Counted from the first letter of the stretch, positions 20,009 to 29,174 are shown. The stretch: DNA of 64,000 bases from JADJOM01 sp046327715 (GCA_046327715.1 JAXLXY010000004.1:62001-126000); one strand, 5' to 3'. The notes: generated by a model from the sequence alone, not told the origin. Numbers and translations: made by a program.

Positions 20009-20214
20009 CGTCCGCTCCTTCGTTCGACGCTCCTCGATATGCCGCCGCCCGCCGGCGACGCGTGCGGTCCACCTGGACCACCCCTTCCGACAATATAGGC
20101 GATCGTCCATCGGCTGGTGGCCCGGCCTCCGCTTTCGCTTCGAGCCCCAGCCGGCTGGTCATCCCGGAAGCCGTCCGCAAAACAATTGGTAGTAGTACTT
20201 ACAACCTCATTGAG
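20009..20214. other. intergenic region without recognised gene
   Basis: 206 bases between two minus-strand genes. It contains a short AT-rich piece (about 20175-20212) and a TATATT on the minus strand near 20092-20097 that could be a -10 box for the small charged protein, but I find no matching -35. No RNA gene or repeat seen. Confidence 0.4.
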
Positions 20215-21000
20215 CTACTGCCCACCAGACGCGGGGCTGTCCGGCTTCTGGCCCGCGGCCAGGCGCATCTCATCACGAGTACGGATGATCAGGTCGCGGA
20301 CCCGGTCGCGGAGCGCCGGGACCTCGGCCGTGGTCAGCCCGGTGGTCGGAATGGGCTCCAGCACCCGCACCTCTGCCTCGGACCGCCCGAAGCGCCAGCC
20401 ATGCTTGGGGAGCGCGGTGCCGGTGCCGCGCACCACCAGGGGGAGGATGGGGACCTGGGCGTCGATCGCCAGCCGGAAGGCGCCGTCCTTGAAGGGCAGC
20501 AGCTCGGAGGTGGTGGATCGGGTACCCTCGGGAAAGATGATCACCGAGATGTGGTCCTGTTCCATGATCTCCCGGCAGCGGCGCATTGCCTTCACGGCGG
20601 ATTTCGCCGTCCCGCGCTCCACCGGCACATCACCCGCCAGGCGCATGTTCCAGCCGAGGACCGGGATGCGGAGGATCTCCACCTTCGACAGCCACTTCAT
20701 CTCCCAGGGGAGGTGGCTGATGAGGAGGATGTCGACGAAGGACTCGTGGTTGGACACGGCCACGAACGGCTGGCGGGGATTCGCCGGCATGGTGCCGGTG
20801 ACCCGGAAGCGCCAGAGCGGGTTCAGCGTGGCGGTGACCGGCCCGATCTGGCGGAAGAGATATCCGGTCCAGTACCGGCCCTTGTCGAACGGGAGGGTGA
20901 AGAGGCGGACCAGGGCGAGGAGCGGCAGCCAGAGGAGCAGGCAGGCACCGAGGACGAACCAGACCCACACCGAGACGATGGTGATGTAGAGGCGCGCCAT
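20215..21000 (-). CDS. 1-acyl-sn-glycerol-3-phosphate acyltransferase (PlsC-like)
   Basis: 261 residues. An N-terminal membrane segment (about 5-35) is followed by the acyltransferase motifs N-H-E-S-F-V-D (NHxxxxD form, catalytic His and Asp) and F-P-E-G-T-R-S (phosphate binding). It should add the second fatty acid to lysophosphatidate at the inner membrane. The ATG at 21000 overlaps the stop of the VOC gene; a longer start at 21030 would begin inside that gene. Confidence 0.92.
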   Translation of the reverse strand: MARLYITIVSVWVWFVLGACLLLWLPLLALVRLFTLPFDKGRYWTGYLFRQIGPVTATLNPLWRFRVTGTMPANPRQPFVAVSNHESFVDILLISHLPWEMKWLSKVEILRIPVLGWNMRLAGDVPVERGTAKSAVKAMRRCREIMEQDHISVIIFPEGTRSTTSELLPFKDGAFRLAIDAQVPILPLVVRGTGTALPKHGWRFGRSEAEVRVLEPIPTTGLTTAEVPALRDRVRDLIIRTRDEMRLAAGQKPDSPASGGQ

Positions 21001-21365
21001 CAGTGGCTGTCGGGGAGCTGGTCGTCCCACAGGGCGAAGATGTTGCCGTCCGGGTCTGCGATCATGGCCATCACGCCGAAGGACTGCCGGGTTGGCTCGG
21101 TGATGAACCGGACCCCGCGCTCATGCAGCCGCTCGCAGTACGGGAGCAGCCCCGCCACATGGAGCGTGAGCCCGGTGTGACGGCCCACCAGCGCGCGCGC
21201 GTCGGGGTGCACCGCCGGATGGACGCCGAGGTGCGCCGGCCCCTCGAGGAACTCGGCCCCGAACGACCCCTCCCGCAGCATGGGCAGTTCGAGGTCGTCC
21301 CGGTAGAACCGCTTGGCGCGCTCGATGTCGGTGACGAAGATGGCGATCGAGTGAAGCGTCGGCAT
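21000..21365 (-). CDS. VOC-superfamily protein (glyoxalase/bleomycin-resistance fold)
   Basis: 121 residues with paired beta-alpha-beta-beta-beta units: N-terminal IAIFVTDIERAKRFYRDDL and C-terminal MAMIADPDGNIFALWDD. Such proteins usually hold one metal and act as lyases, dioxygenases or resistance proteins; the substrate is not predictable. Coupled to the acyltransferase gene by a 1-base ATG/TGA overlap (ATGA). Confidence 0.85.
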   Translation of the reverse strand: MPTLHSIAIFVTDIERAKRFYRDDLELPMLREGSFGAEFLEGPAHLGVHPAVHPDARALVGRHTGLTLHVAGLLPYCERLHERGVRFITEPTRQSFGVMAMIADPDGNIFALWDDQLPDSH

Positions 21366-21412
21366 GGGCGGGAAAGTAATGCTGCGGCGCGGGGACGGGA
21401 GCGGGTGTCCGG

Positions 21413-22372
21413 TCAGTCCCGGGGCCCGGCCGGCCAGGCCGCGCGCCAGTTGCGGCGCATCCGCTCGAGGCCGGGGCGCGCCAGCGGCGTGTCCCCGAAC
21501 CGGCGGTCGAACTCGGCCTGGTCCATGTCCTCGAAGAACCGCTCCCCCGCTCCGGCAATGTCAGGGCGTGGAGCGAACGCCTCGATCAGCGAGGGCGTCG
21601 CGAAGCGCTCATTCCAGGGGCACACCTCATTGCAGGCGTCGCAGCCGAAGGCCCAGCCCGAGAGCTGCCCGTCGAACGGTTCCGGGATCGGGCCCTTCTG
21701 TTCGATGGTCAGATAGGAGATGCAGCGGCGGGCGTCGAGCAGGCGCGGCTCGATGAATGCCGTGGTGGGGCAGGCGTCGAGGCAGCGGGTGCAGGAGCCA
21801 CAATGATCCGTGGTGAAGGGGGGATCCGTGTCGAGCTCGATGTCGGTGAGCACGCACCCGATGAAGAACCACGACCCCACGCCGGGGCGCAGGAGCATGG
21901 TGTTCTTGCCGATCCAGCCCAGCCCGGCCCGCTGGGCCAGCTCCCGCTCGGCGATCGGACCGGTGTCGGTGTAGGGCCGGGCCGTGACCGCGCCATGGTC
22001 CCGCAGCCGGGCGGCGATTCGGTCCAGCCGGCTGAGCGTGGTCTGGTGGTAGTCGCGGCCGCGGGCATAGCGGGCCACTTTCGGGGCCAGTGCATCGGCC
22101 GGGGCCGCGGCCTGGGGCGGGTCCGCATAGTAGTAGTTATCAAGAACAACTACGGCCCGACGGGCTTCCAGGTCGGCCAGTTGGGGGTTCTTTCGCTTCC
22201 TGGCCTGTCGATTCAGGTAGCGCATGTTCCCGCCCCGCCCGTCCCGCAGCCAGCGGTCCAGGAACTCGGCGTGGGGCAGCGGATCGAGGGTGGTGATGCC
22301 GCAGGCGATGAACCCCAGCTCCGCCGCGAGGGCCTTGATGTCGGCGCTCAGCTGGGGGGCCGGGGTGGTCAT
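21413..22372 (-). CDS. queG: epoxyqueuosine reductase QueG
   Basis: 319 residues. QueG reduces epoxyqueuosine to queuosine in tRNA using cobalamin and two [4Fe-4S] clusters. The two cluster motifs are clear: CGSCTRCLDACPT and CDACNEVCPW. The active-site block with PYTDTGPIAERELA and GLGWIGKNT is typical. The open frame runs upstream to 22549 within the dehydrogenase gene, but the ATG at 22372 fits the family start. No HEAT-repeat extension. Confidence 0.94.
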   Translation of the reverse strand: MTTPAPQLSADIKALAAELGFIACGITTLDPLPHAEFLDRWLRDGRGGNMRYLNRQARKRKNPQLADLEARRAVVVLDNYYYADPPQAAAPADALAPKVARYARGRDYHQTTLSRLDRIAARLRDHGAVTARPYTDTGPIAERELAQRAGLGWIGKNTMLLRPGVGSWFFIGCVLTDIELDTDPPFTTDHCGSCTRCLDACPTTAFIEPRLLDARRCISYLTIEQKGPIPEPFDGQLSGWAFGCDACNEVCPWNERFATPSLIEAFAPRPDIAGAGERFFEDMDQAEFDRRFGDTPLARPGLERMRRNWRAAWPAGPRD

Positions 22373-22409
22373 GGGGATCGAGGCCAGCGGCGTGCCGGCG
22401 CCGGACGCT

Positions 22410-23762
22410 TCAGGCGACCGGGACGCGAGGCGTCTCGGGCACCCGATGCTCACCGGTTCGCCCGGTGATTCCGCCGAAGGGTCCCGAGCGGCGGCCGGCC
22501 GGCTCGCCCGGCCGCCCGCTCCAGGGCCAGGTGATGAGCCGCGCGCCACGCTCGTAGGTGAAATAGCTCCAGCCCCACTGCAGCATGACCAGCACGCGGT
22601 TGCGGAAGCCGATAAGGAAGAAGATGTGGACGAAGGCCCAGATCAGCCACGCGAGGAACCCGCCGAAATGGAGCTTCCAGATATCGGCGACGGCGTGGCC
22701 GCGGCCGATGACGGCCAGCTGTCCCTTGTCCCAGTAACTGAAGGGCCGACGGGGACGGCCGGCGAGGTCCCCGGCGATGGTGCGCGCCGTGTACTGGCCC
22801 ATCTGGATGGCCACGGGGCAGATGCCCGGCAGGGTCCCGCCCTTGCCATCCGAGACGGCGGCGGCGTCTCCCAGCACGAAGAGCTCGGGGTGCCCGGGCA
22901 CGCTGCAATCGGGCTCGACGATGGCGCGGCCGGCGCGGTCGAGCGGCGTACCGAGGGTCTGCATGATCGGGCTCGCGACGTTACCGGCTGCCCAGACCAC
23001 GGTCTGCGTCGGGATGGTCCAGCCGCTGGCCTGGATGAGCCCGGGCCGGATCTCGGTGACCATGGTCTGCTCGCGCACCTCGACACCGAGCCGGCGCAGT
23101 TCATACTTGGCGCGCTCGGCGAGCTCGGCGGGATAGCTCGAGAGGATCCGGGGGCCACCCTCGATCAGCATGACCGTGGCCTCCCGCGGATCGATATGAC
23201 GGAAGTCGCGCCGCAGGGCATGCCGGCGGATCTCGGCCAGGGCACCGGCCACCTCGACCCCGGTGGGACCGCCGCCGATCACCACGAAGGTGAGGTGAGC
23301 GTGGCGCTTGACCGGGTCGGACTCGCGCTCCGCGCGCTCGAACGAGAGCAGGATGCGGCGCCGGATCTCCTCGGCGTCCTCCAGGCTCTTGAGCCCGGGA
23401 GCCAGCATCTCCCAATCGTCTCGCCCGAAGTAGCTGTGGCGGGCGCCGGTCGCGAGAATCAGATAGTCGTAGTTTAGCGAACTACCATCGGCGAGGGCGA
23501 TGGTTCTGGCCTCGGGCTGGACCGAGACGACCTCACCCATCAGCACTTCGGCGTTGGCCTGCCGGCTGAGGATGGACCGGATCGGGGAGGCAATGTTCGA
23601 GGATGCGAGGGCGGCGGTTGCCACCTGGTAGAGCATGGGCTGGAACAGGTGGTGATTCTCCCGGTCCACCACCGTGATCCGGACCGGCGCATCGGCCAGG
23701 CCGCGGGCCGTGTACAGTCCGGCGAAGCCGCCCCCGACGATCACGACATGCGGCTCAGGCAC
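22410..23762 (-). CDS. type II NADH dehydrogenase-like FAD oxidoreductase
   Basis: 450 residues. Two Rossmann motifs, VVIVGGGFAGLYTAR (FAD) and VVIGGGPTGVEVAGAL (NADH), plus the GDAAAV FAD-contact motif. The C-terminal part has a hydrophobic stretch (FLAWLIWAFVHIFFLIGF) expected to dock on the membrane, as in NDH-2 enzymes, which pass electrons from NADH to quinone without pumping protons. Overlaps the upstream small gene by 8 bases. Confidence 0.92.
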   Translation of the reverse strand: MPEPHVVIVGGGFAGLYTARGLADAPVRITVVDRENHHLFQPMLYQVATAALASSNIASPIRSILSRQANAEVLMGEVVSVQPEARTIALADGSSLNYDYLILATGARHSYFGRDDWEMLAPGLKSLEDAEEIRRRILLSFERAERESDPVKRHAHLTFVVIGGGPTGVEVAGALAEIRRHALRRDFRHIDPREATVMLIEGGPRILSSYPAELAERAKYELRRLGVEVREQTMVTEIRPGLIQASGWTIPTQTVVWAAGNVASPIMQTLGTPLDRAGRAIVEPDCSVPGHPELFVLGDAAAVSDGKGGTLPGICPVAIQMGQYTARTIAGDLAGRPRRPFSYWDKGQLAVIGRGHAVADIWKLHFGGFLAWLIWAFVHIFFLIGFRNRVLVMLQWGWSYFTYERGARLITWPWSGRPGEPAGRRSGPFGGITGRTGEHRVPETPRVPVA

Positions 23763-24021
23763 TCAGGATCCTCCGGCGCCACCGTGCGAAGCGCAGCACA
23801 TCCTCCACCGGTGGGAGGGTGCGTTCCTCGCCGTAGGCGGTGTGCAGGCGCCACTCGAGGTAGTCGCGGTCGGGCAGGGGCAGGAACGGGGGGGTGCGCC
23901 ACCAGTGGCGGCGGCGGAAGGCCCAGGCGAGGGTGAGGAGGTCGACAGCGACCCGAGGGTCGAGACAGGCGCGCGCAGCGAGCGTGAGGGTCAGCCCGGT
24001 CATCGTCGAGGGGTCCGCCAT
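23755..24021 (-). CDS. small protein upstream of the NADH dehydrogenase, function unknown
   Basis: 88 residues from the ATG at 24021 (MADPSTMTGLTLTLAARA). It has a weakly hydrophobic N-terminal third, then aromatic and arginine-rich segments (FRRRHWWRTPPFLPLP ... WRLHTAYGEERTLPP). No family recognised. It overlaps the dehydrogenase start by 8 bases, so the two are probably coupled. It is divergent from the aminotransferase at 24057 with a 35-bp AT-richer gap that must hold both promoters. Confidence 0.7.
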   Translation of the reverse strand: MADPSTMTGLTLTLAARACLDPRVAVDLLTLAWAFRRRHWWRTPPFLPLPDRDYLEWRLHTAYGEERTLPPVEDVLRFARWRRRILSA

Positions 24022-24056
24022 GCGAAGCAAGATAACCAGAGTATATTCTCCCCTCC

Positions 24057-25205
24057 ATGACCGTCGCGCCCCCCGCCCCCGTCCTTGGGCGCTACCGGGA
24101 CGAATTCCCCATCTTCCGGCACACCGTCTACCTGAACAGCTGTTCGCTGGGGGCGCTTTCGCGCCGCACCCGCGCGGCGCTTGCCGGGTACCTGGACGAG
24201 TGGGAGCGCCGGGGCGCCGCTGCATGGTATGACACCTGGCTGCCGGCCTGCGAGCGGCTGCGCGCGGCCTACGGCCGGGTGGTCGGGACGGCGGGGGAGA
24301 GTGTTTCGCTCCACCCCTCGATCTCCTCCGCCCTGTCGGTGGTGGCGGAGAGCCTGGACTACACCACCCGTCCCCGGGTCGTCACCACCAGCCTCGACTT
24401 TCCGACCGTGGCCTACCAGTGGCTGGCCAAGGCGCGGCGCGGGGTGGAGGTCGTGGTACTGGAAAGTCCGGACGGGATCAGCGTCCCGCTCGAGCTCTTT
24501 GCCGCGGCGATCGACCACCGCACGGCGCTGGTCGCCACGAGCCACGTGTACTTCACCAGCGGCGCCATCCAGGACCTCGCGGGCGTCAGTGCCCTGTGCC
24601 GGGCCAATGGGGCGCTGCTGCTGGTCGATGGCTATCAGGCGGCGGGGCAGCTGCCCGTGGCGCTGGAGGCCATCGGGGCGGACTTCTACTGCTCCGGGGG
24701 CCTCAAGTGGCTGCTCGGTGGATCGGGGATCGCCTTCCTCGCCGTCCGGCCGGGGCTGGCCGCGCAGCTGGAACCGGCCGTCACCGGCTGGTTCGCTCAT
24801 GCCACCCCGTTCCGGTTCGACCCGCGGACGCTCACCCGCGCGGCAGACGCGCACCGGCTCGACATGGGGACGCCCTCGATGGCCAGCGTCTACGCCCAGC
24901 TCGAGGGGCTCGCGATCCTCGAGGAGCTGGGCCTCCCGTCGGTGCGCGCCGCCACGCAGGCGCTGACCGAGGACCTCATCGCCGCCGCGCAGGCGCACGG
25001 CCTGCGGCCGCGGGTGGCCGCCACGCCGGCGAGCCGCAGCGGCATCGTGATGCTGCCACGACAGGACCCGCAGGCCGACGTGCGCCGGCTGGCGGAGCGG
25101 GGTTTCATCGTCGACGCCCGCCCGGGGCATGTCCGGGTCTCGCCGTATTTCTACAACCTGCCCGAGGATCATCGGGCCTGCCTGGAGTCCTTGGCCCTTG
25201 GCTAA
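24057..25205 (+). CDS. class V aminotransferase-like PLP enzyme
   Basis: 382-residue fold-type I PLP protein resembling kynureninases and cysteine desulfurases. The PLP lysine is in SGGLKWLLGGSG, and the PLP-binding aspartate lies in LLLVDGYQAAG. It lacks the persulfide cysteine loop of SufS, so sulfur donation is unlikely. The substrate is unknown. Overlaps the probable TTG start of the LOG gene, forming a three-gene operon. Confidence 0.85.
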   Translation: MTVAPPAPVLGRYRDEFPIFRHTVYLNSCSLGALSRRTRAALAGYLDEWERRGAAAWYDTWLPACERLRAAYGRVVGTAGESVSLHPSISSALSVVAESLDYTTRPRVVTTSLDFPTVAYQWLAKARRGVEVVVLESPDGISVPLELFAAAIDHRTALVATSHVYFTSGAIQDLAGVSALCRANGALLLVDGYQAAGQLPVALEAIGADFYCSGGLKWLLGGSGIAFLAVRPGLAAQLEPAVTGWFAHATPFRFDPRTLTRAADAHRLDMGTPSMASVYAQLEGLAILEELGLPSVRAATQALTEDLIAAAQAHGLRPRVAATPASRSGIVMLPRQDPQADVRRLAERGFIVDARPGHVRVSPYFYNLPEDHRACLESLALG

Positions 25206-25956
25206 CAACCGGGAACTGCGTCACAGCTCGCGCCAGAGCGGACCGACCGCCGACGAACAGCTCCTCGAGAGCGTTGCCCTTCCGGAGCGGCCCGACGCGC
25301 TCCGCAAGACCGACCCGTGGCGCGTGCTCCGCATCATGGGCGAGTTCGTCGAGGGCTTCGAGAAACTGGGCGACATCCAGGACGCGGTGGCCATCTTCGG
25401 GTCGGCCCGCACGGCGGCGGCGGATCCCCAGTACACGCTGGCCGTGGACACGGCCCGCCTGCTGGCCCGCGCCGGCTTCCCCATCATCACCGGGGGCGGG
25501 CCCGGCATCATGGAGGCGGCCAACAAGGGCGCGGTGGAGGGCGAGGGCCTCTCGATCGGCTGCAACATCGAGCTGCCCCACGAGCAGGGGACCAACCCGT
25601 TCGTGCGCCGCAGCATGTACTTCCGCTTCTTCTTCGTCCGCAAGACGATGTTCGCCAAGTACTCGATGGCGTTCGTGGTCTTCCCCGGCGGCTTCGGGAC
25701 CCTGGACGAGCTGTTCGAGGCGCTGACCCTGATCCAGACGGGGAAGGTGAGCAGCTTCCCCGTGGTGCTGGTGGGGAAGGCCTACTGGCAGGGGCTGGTG
25801 GACTGGATCTCGAGCACGCTGGTGCAGGAGCGGAAGATCAACCCCGAGGACCTGAAGCTGTTCCACGTCACCGATGACCCGGCCGAGGTGCTCCGGATCA
25901 TCCAGGACGCGCGCAACAACGGCACCAGCAACGACGGCGAGAGCTACGACCGATGA
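25198..25956 (+). CDS. LOG-family (TIGR00730) nucleotide phosphoribohydrolase
   Basis: About 252 residues. The motif PGGFGTLDE and the GGGPGIMEAANKGA loop mark the LOG/lysine-decarboxylase-like family, which hydrolyses cytokinin riboside or other nucleoside 5'-monophosphates to base and ribose phosphate. The start is uncertain: TTG at 25198 has GGAG 10 bases before it and overlaps the aminotransferase end; the frame is open from 25129. Overlaps the next gene by 4 bases. Confidence 0.88.
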   Translation: MANNRELRHSSRQSGPTADEQLLESVALPERPDALRKTDPWRVLRIMGEFVEGFEKLGDIQDAVAIFGSARTAAADPQYTLAVDTARLLARAGFPIITGGGPGIMEAANKGAVEGEGLSIGCNIELPHEQGTNPFVRRSMYFRFFFVRKTMFAKYSMAFVVFPGGFGTLDELFEALTLIQTGKVSSFPVVLVGKAYWQGLVDWISSTLVQERKINPEDLKLFHVTDDPAEVLRIIQDARNNGTSNDGESYDR

Positions 25957-27083
25957 CCCGACCGAGCGCGAACTACCTCCGCGGCAAGCGGATCGATCCG
26001 CAGGCGATCACGGGCCGGGAGAGCGTGGCCGACCTGCTCGACAACGCCTTCCTGGCCTACAACGCCGGGCGGCTGCGCGAGGGCTGCCGGTTGTTCACCG
26101 AGCGCATGCTGGCCCCGGAGAGCACGGTGGCCATGAGCCTGACGGGCGCCATGACGCCGGCCGGGCTGGGGATGAGCACGCTGATCCCCCTCATGGAAGC
26201 CGGCTTCGTGGACTGGATCATCTCCACCGGGGCCAACCTGTACCACGACGCGCACTTCGCGCTCGGCCTCTCGCTGCACCAGGGGAGCCACACGGCGAAC
26301 GACGTGGAGCTGCGCGAGCAGGGCGTGGTCCGGATCTACGACATCTTCTTCGACTACACGGTGCTGCTGTCCACCGACGCGTTCGTGCGCGAGGTCTCGG
26401 CGCGGCCGGAGTTCCAGCGGTCGATGAGCACCGCGGAGTACCACTACCTGCTGGGCGGCTACCTGCGGGAGCGGGAAAAGGCGCTCGGGCTCACCAAGCG
26501 CTCCGTGCTCTCGATGGCGCACGAACTCGAGGTGCCGATCTATACCAGCTCGCCCGGGGACAGCTCGATCGGCATGAACGTGGCGGAACAGGCGCTGGCC
26601 GGGAGCCTGCTCCGGTTCGACGTGAGCGCCGACGTGAACGAGACCGCGGCGATCGTGCTCGAGGCGAAGCGGACGGGGGGCAAGAGCGCCGCGTTCATCG
26701 TGGGGGGCGGCAGTCCCAAGAACTTCCTGCTCCAGACCGAGCCCCAGATCCAGGAGGTGCTCGGGATCGACGAGCGGGGGCATGACTACTTCCTGCAGAT
26801 GACCGATGCTCGCCCCGACACCGGCGGCCTCTCGGGCGCCACTCCCAACGAGGCGGTGAGCTGGGGCAAGATCGACCCGGACCAGCTGCCCGGCACGGTG
26901 GTGGTGTACCTCGACAACACCGTGGCGCTGCCGCTGCTCACGGCCTACGCGCTGGGGCGCCATGCCCCGCGGCCGCTCAAGCGGCTGTACGCCCGCCGCG
27001 CGGCGATGATGGACCGGCTGCTGACGGAGTACCGCGCGGCGCTGGCCTTCCGCGACCGCCGCGCGGAGGAGGCGCAGCGGTAG
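25953..27083 (+). CDS. deoxyhypusine-synthase-like protein
   Basis: 376 residues, close to the length of eukaryotic/archaeal deoxyhypusine synthase. Conserved NAD/spermidine-site blocks include STGANLYHD, HQGSHTANDVEL and VSWGKI, the last carrying the lysine used for the enzyme-imine in true deoxyhypusine synthases. Bacteria lack eIF5A, so bacterial homologues more likely make homospermidine or related polyamines. The operon with an aminotransferase and a LOG protein is shared. It ends 15 bases from a convergent gene. Confidence 0.9.
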   Translation: MTRPSANYLRGKRIDPQAITGRESVADLLDNAFLAYNAGRLREGCRLFTERMLAPESTVAMSLTGAMTPAGLGMSTLIPLMEAGFVDWIISTGANLYHDAHFALGLSLHQGSHTANDVELREQGVVRIYDIFFDYTVLLSTDAFVREVSARPEFQRSMSTAEYHYLLGGYLREREKALGLTKRSVLSMAHELEVPIYTSSPGDSSIGMNVAEQALAGSLLRFDVSADVNETAAIVLEAKRTGGKSAAFIVGGGSPKNFLLQTEPQIQEVLGIDERGHDYFLQMTDARPDTGGLSGATPNEAVSWGKIDPDQLPGTVVVYLDNTVALPLLTAYALGRHAPRPLKRLYARRAAMMDRLLTEYRAALAFRDRRAEEAQR

Positions 27084-27098
27084 CGGAAGGCCGTCGGC

Positions 27099-27815
27099 TC
27101 ATGGCGTGAGGCTGGTGAGGCGCACGACGTCGTCCACCACGGGCCCGATGCCGGAGACATACACCTTCTTCGAGACGGACCCCGGCTCCAGGGGTGTCGT
27201 TTCGTGGAACCGGACGGTGCTGCCATAGCGTCCCAGCGGGACGGTCACGGAATCGCCCACCGACGTGATCGTCACGCGATCCTCCGCGATGCCCGTGGCC
27301 ACTTCCTGGCGGAAGCCCATCCCCGCCGCGGGCGCGGCCGGCATGAACAGCCCCGAGATCGCCCCCGCCACGCCCGCCCGCCACGCCCCGTCGTGGCTGG
27401 TGATCGTCCCGTTCTGGTAGATATCCACGTCTTCCCCGAAATAGCACACCGCCCCGCCCGCGGTCTGGACGAAGAAGTTCCGGGAAACCTCCAGCAGCGC
27501 CCCGTCCACGGTTTCGCGCTCCTCGATGACCCTGGTCCAGGCGCCACCCACGAGCTCGGTGTCGGGGAGGGCCGTGACCTGGAGCACCACCGCCTTGCCG
27601 CCCTCCGTGCCCTGCAGGATGAGCTGGCGGCCGACCGACATCGGAAAATACGGATTGGTCAGGGTGTGGCTGAAGGCGCCGGCCCCGGGGGCGCAGATCG
27701 AGATGTCCTCGGTTTCGACGAACGCCGGGGTATTGGGGCCGTTGTTGCCGCAGCCGCCGCAGGCGAGCGCGAGGGCGACAAGCCCGAGCGCGCCAATGCC
27801 GCAGAAGTTGGTCAT
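27099..27815 (-). CDS. lipoprotein of unknown function in ECF sigma operon
   Basis: 238 residues, signal peptide ALGLVALALACGG with a lipobox-like A-L-A-C, then a beta-rich domain (ICAPGAGAFSHTLTNPYFPM, SVGRQLILQGTEGGK). The start at 27815 has GGAGG 9 bases upstream. No known family recognised. It is the last gene after the ECF sigma and anti-sigma genes, separated by two small hairpins, and could be a target or sensor of that pair. Confidence 0.75.
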   Translation of the reverse strand: MTNFCGIGALGLVALALACGGCGNNGPNTPAFVETEDISICAPGAGAFSHTLTNPYFPMSVGRQLILQGTEGGKAVVLQVTALPDTELVGGAWTRVIEERETVDGALLEVSRNFFVQTAGGAVCYFGEDVDIYQNGTITSHDGAWRAGVAGAISGLFMPAAPAAGMGFRQEVATGIAEDRVTITSVGDSVTVPLGRYGSTVRFHETTPLEPGSVSKKVYVSGIGPVVDDVVRLTSLTP

Positions 27816-27841
27816 GGTGCGGAACCTCCGTGGGAGTGAAG

Positions 27842-27886
27842 TGGGAGCACTCCCAAGGAACCCCTGAGTCATCGGCTTGTGACTCA
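27842..27886 (-). terminator. two tandem hairpins between anti-sigma and lipoprotein genes
   Basis: TGAGTCA (27865-27871) with TGACTCA (27880-27886) overlaps the anti-sigma stop codon, and TGGGAG-CA-CTCCCA (27842-27855) follows. Together they could reduce read-through into the lipoprotein gene, stabilise the upstream mRNA or act as operators. Confidence 0.5.
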
Positions 27887-28621
27887 CGGGTCCCGTCCGG
27901 GCGCCAAGGGGATCTGGTAGCTCCCACCGGTGTCCGCCGGGGCGGGGAACTCGATTCCCGCGCCGCGCTTGAGGAACAACGTCCGGCCGGCCACGCGCAG
28001 CTCCACCGACGGGGCAGCCCGTGGCACGACGATCTCGTACCCGATGCGTGCGCCCTGGTTCTGGATGACCAGCCGGCCCGGGGCGGTCTCGAACGCCGCG
28101 CCGGGGCCCAGGGCGGTGGCCATCAGCGCCGGGCCGTCGCCCAGGCGGATCGTGACCTGTCCGGAGTCCTGCGCCGCCACGAAGTCGATCGTGATGAGGT
28201 CCCCCGGATCGACGACAATACCGCTTGATCCGGGAAACGGGAGCGGGGCGGGCTTCGGGGGCACGGGCGCGGGTGTGGCGATCCAGTGTCCGACCCGCGC
28301 CAGCCAGCGGGGCAGCGGCGAACCGGGCACGGCATAGGCGGCCGTGGCCAGGCCGGCCGAGAGTATCAGCGTGGCCGCCAGGCGCCGCAGCGGCCACGCG
28401 GGCCGCCGCGCGCGCCGCAGGACCGCGCCGAGGTTGGCCACGGGAGCTGCCTCGTCCAGGTGCTGGAGGAGGCCGAACACCTGCGCTTCCTCGCCCCGCG
28501 CCGCCTCCCACCGTTGGCTGCAGTCGGCGCAGCGGGCGAGATGGTCCCGCACGCTGGCGGCGTCTGCGGCCGCCAACTCGCCATGCAGCAACCGCTGGAT
28601 CGCTTCGAGATCAGGGTGCAT
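27884..28621 (-). CDS. anti-sigma factor with zinc-finger (ZAS) domain
   Basis: 245 residues. The cytosolic N terminus holds the zinc-finger motif H-x3-C-x2-C (DHLARCADCSQ) that binds ECF sigma factors. A single membrane helix follows at about 100-120 (LAATLILSAGLATAAYAV), then a periplasmic domain that would sense the signal. The frame is open to 28693, but the ATG at 28621 gives the expected N terminus and lies 11 bases inside the sigma gene, showing coupling. Confidence 0.9.
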   Translation of the reverse strand: MHPDLEAIQRLLHGELAAADAASVRDHLARCADCSQRWEAARGEEAQVFGLLQHLDEAAPVANLGAVLRRARRPAWPLRRLAATLILSAGLATAAYAVPGSPLPRWLARVGHWIATPAPVPPKPAPLPFPGSSGIVVDPGDLITIDFVAAQDSGQVTIRLGDGPALMATALGPGAAFETAPGRLVIQNQGARIGYEIVVPRAAPSVELRVAGRTLFLKRGAGIEFPAPADTGGSYQIPLAPGRDP

Positions 28622-29123
28622 GCCGGTTCCCCTCCCATCGTTCACGGAACGCCGTCCGTGCCCGGGCCAGCAACGTCCCCACGCTGGCTTCATTCAGGCC
28701 GAGGATTCGGGCCAGGTCGTGGTAGCTGTACCCCTCGGCCCGCAGCAACAGCAGCTGCTGATCCCGTTCCGGCAGCAGATCGAGCGTGGCGCGGACCTGC
28801 TGCCGCTCCCCCGCGGCCTCGGTCGCCGCGGCGGGGGAGGGAGGCGGATCCGACTGGGCATCCGCCCCCCGGGCCGGCGTCAGCAGTCTGGCGCGGCGGG
28901 CGCGGGTCGTCCGGGCGTTGCGAAGCAGGTTCGTGGCGACCGTGACCAGCCATGCCCCGGGCGCATCGGGGGCCTGGCCCCGACGGTAGAGCCGGACGAA
29001 GGCCTCCTGCACCAGGTCGGCGGCGAGGTCGGCATCGCCCGAGAGGCGGCCCATGTACCGCGCCAGTCGCGGGAAGTGCTCGTCATACAGCACCGCGAAC
29101 TCATCCTCGAAGCGCATCGGCAT
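28611..29123 (-). CDS. ECF-family RNA polymerase sigma factor
   Basis: 170 residues with region 2 (FPRLARYMGRLSGDADLAADLVQEAF) and region 4 (LDLLPERDQQLLLLRAEGYSYHDLARILG), the two domains of extracytoplasmic-function sigma factors. No extra C-terminal domain. The next gene is its anti-sigma. The TonB receptor gene lies 51 bases upstream on the same strand, as in TonB-linked surface-signalling loci, though no FecR-type N-terminal signalling domain is seen in that receptor. Confidence 0.93.
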   Translation of the reverse strand: MPMRFEDEFAVLYDEHFPRLARYMGRLSGDADLAADLVQEAFVRLYRRGQAPDAPGAWLVTVATNLLRNARTTRARRARLLTPARGADAQSDPPPSPAAATEAAGERQQVRATLDLLPERDQQLLLLRAEGYSYHDLARILGLNEASVGTLLARARTAFRERWEGNRHAP

Positions 29124-29174
29124 TGTCCAAGGAGCCGCCGAGCGGCGGTTTCGTGACAGCCGCCCTGTCGGATG

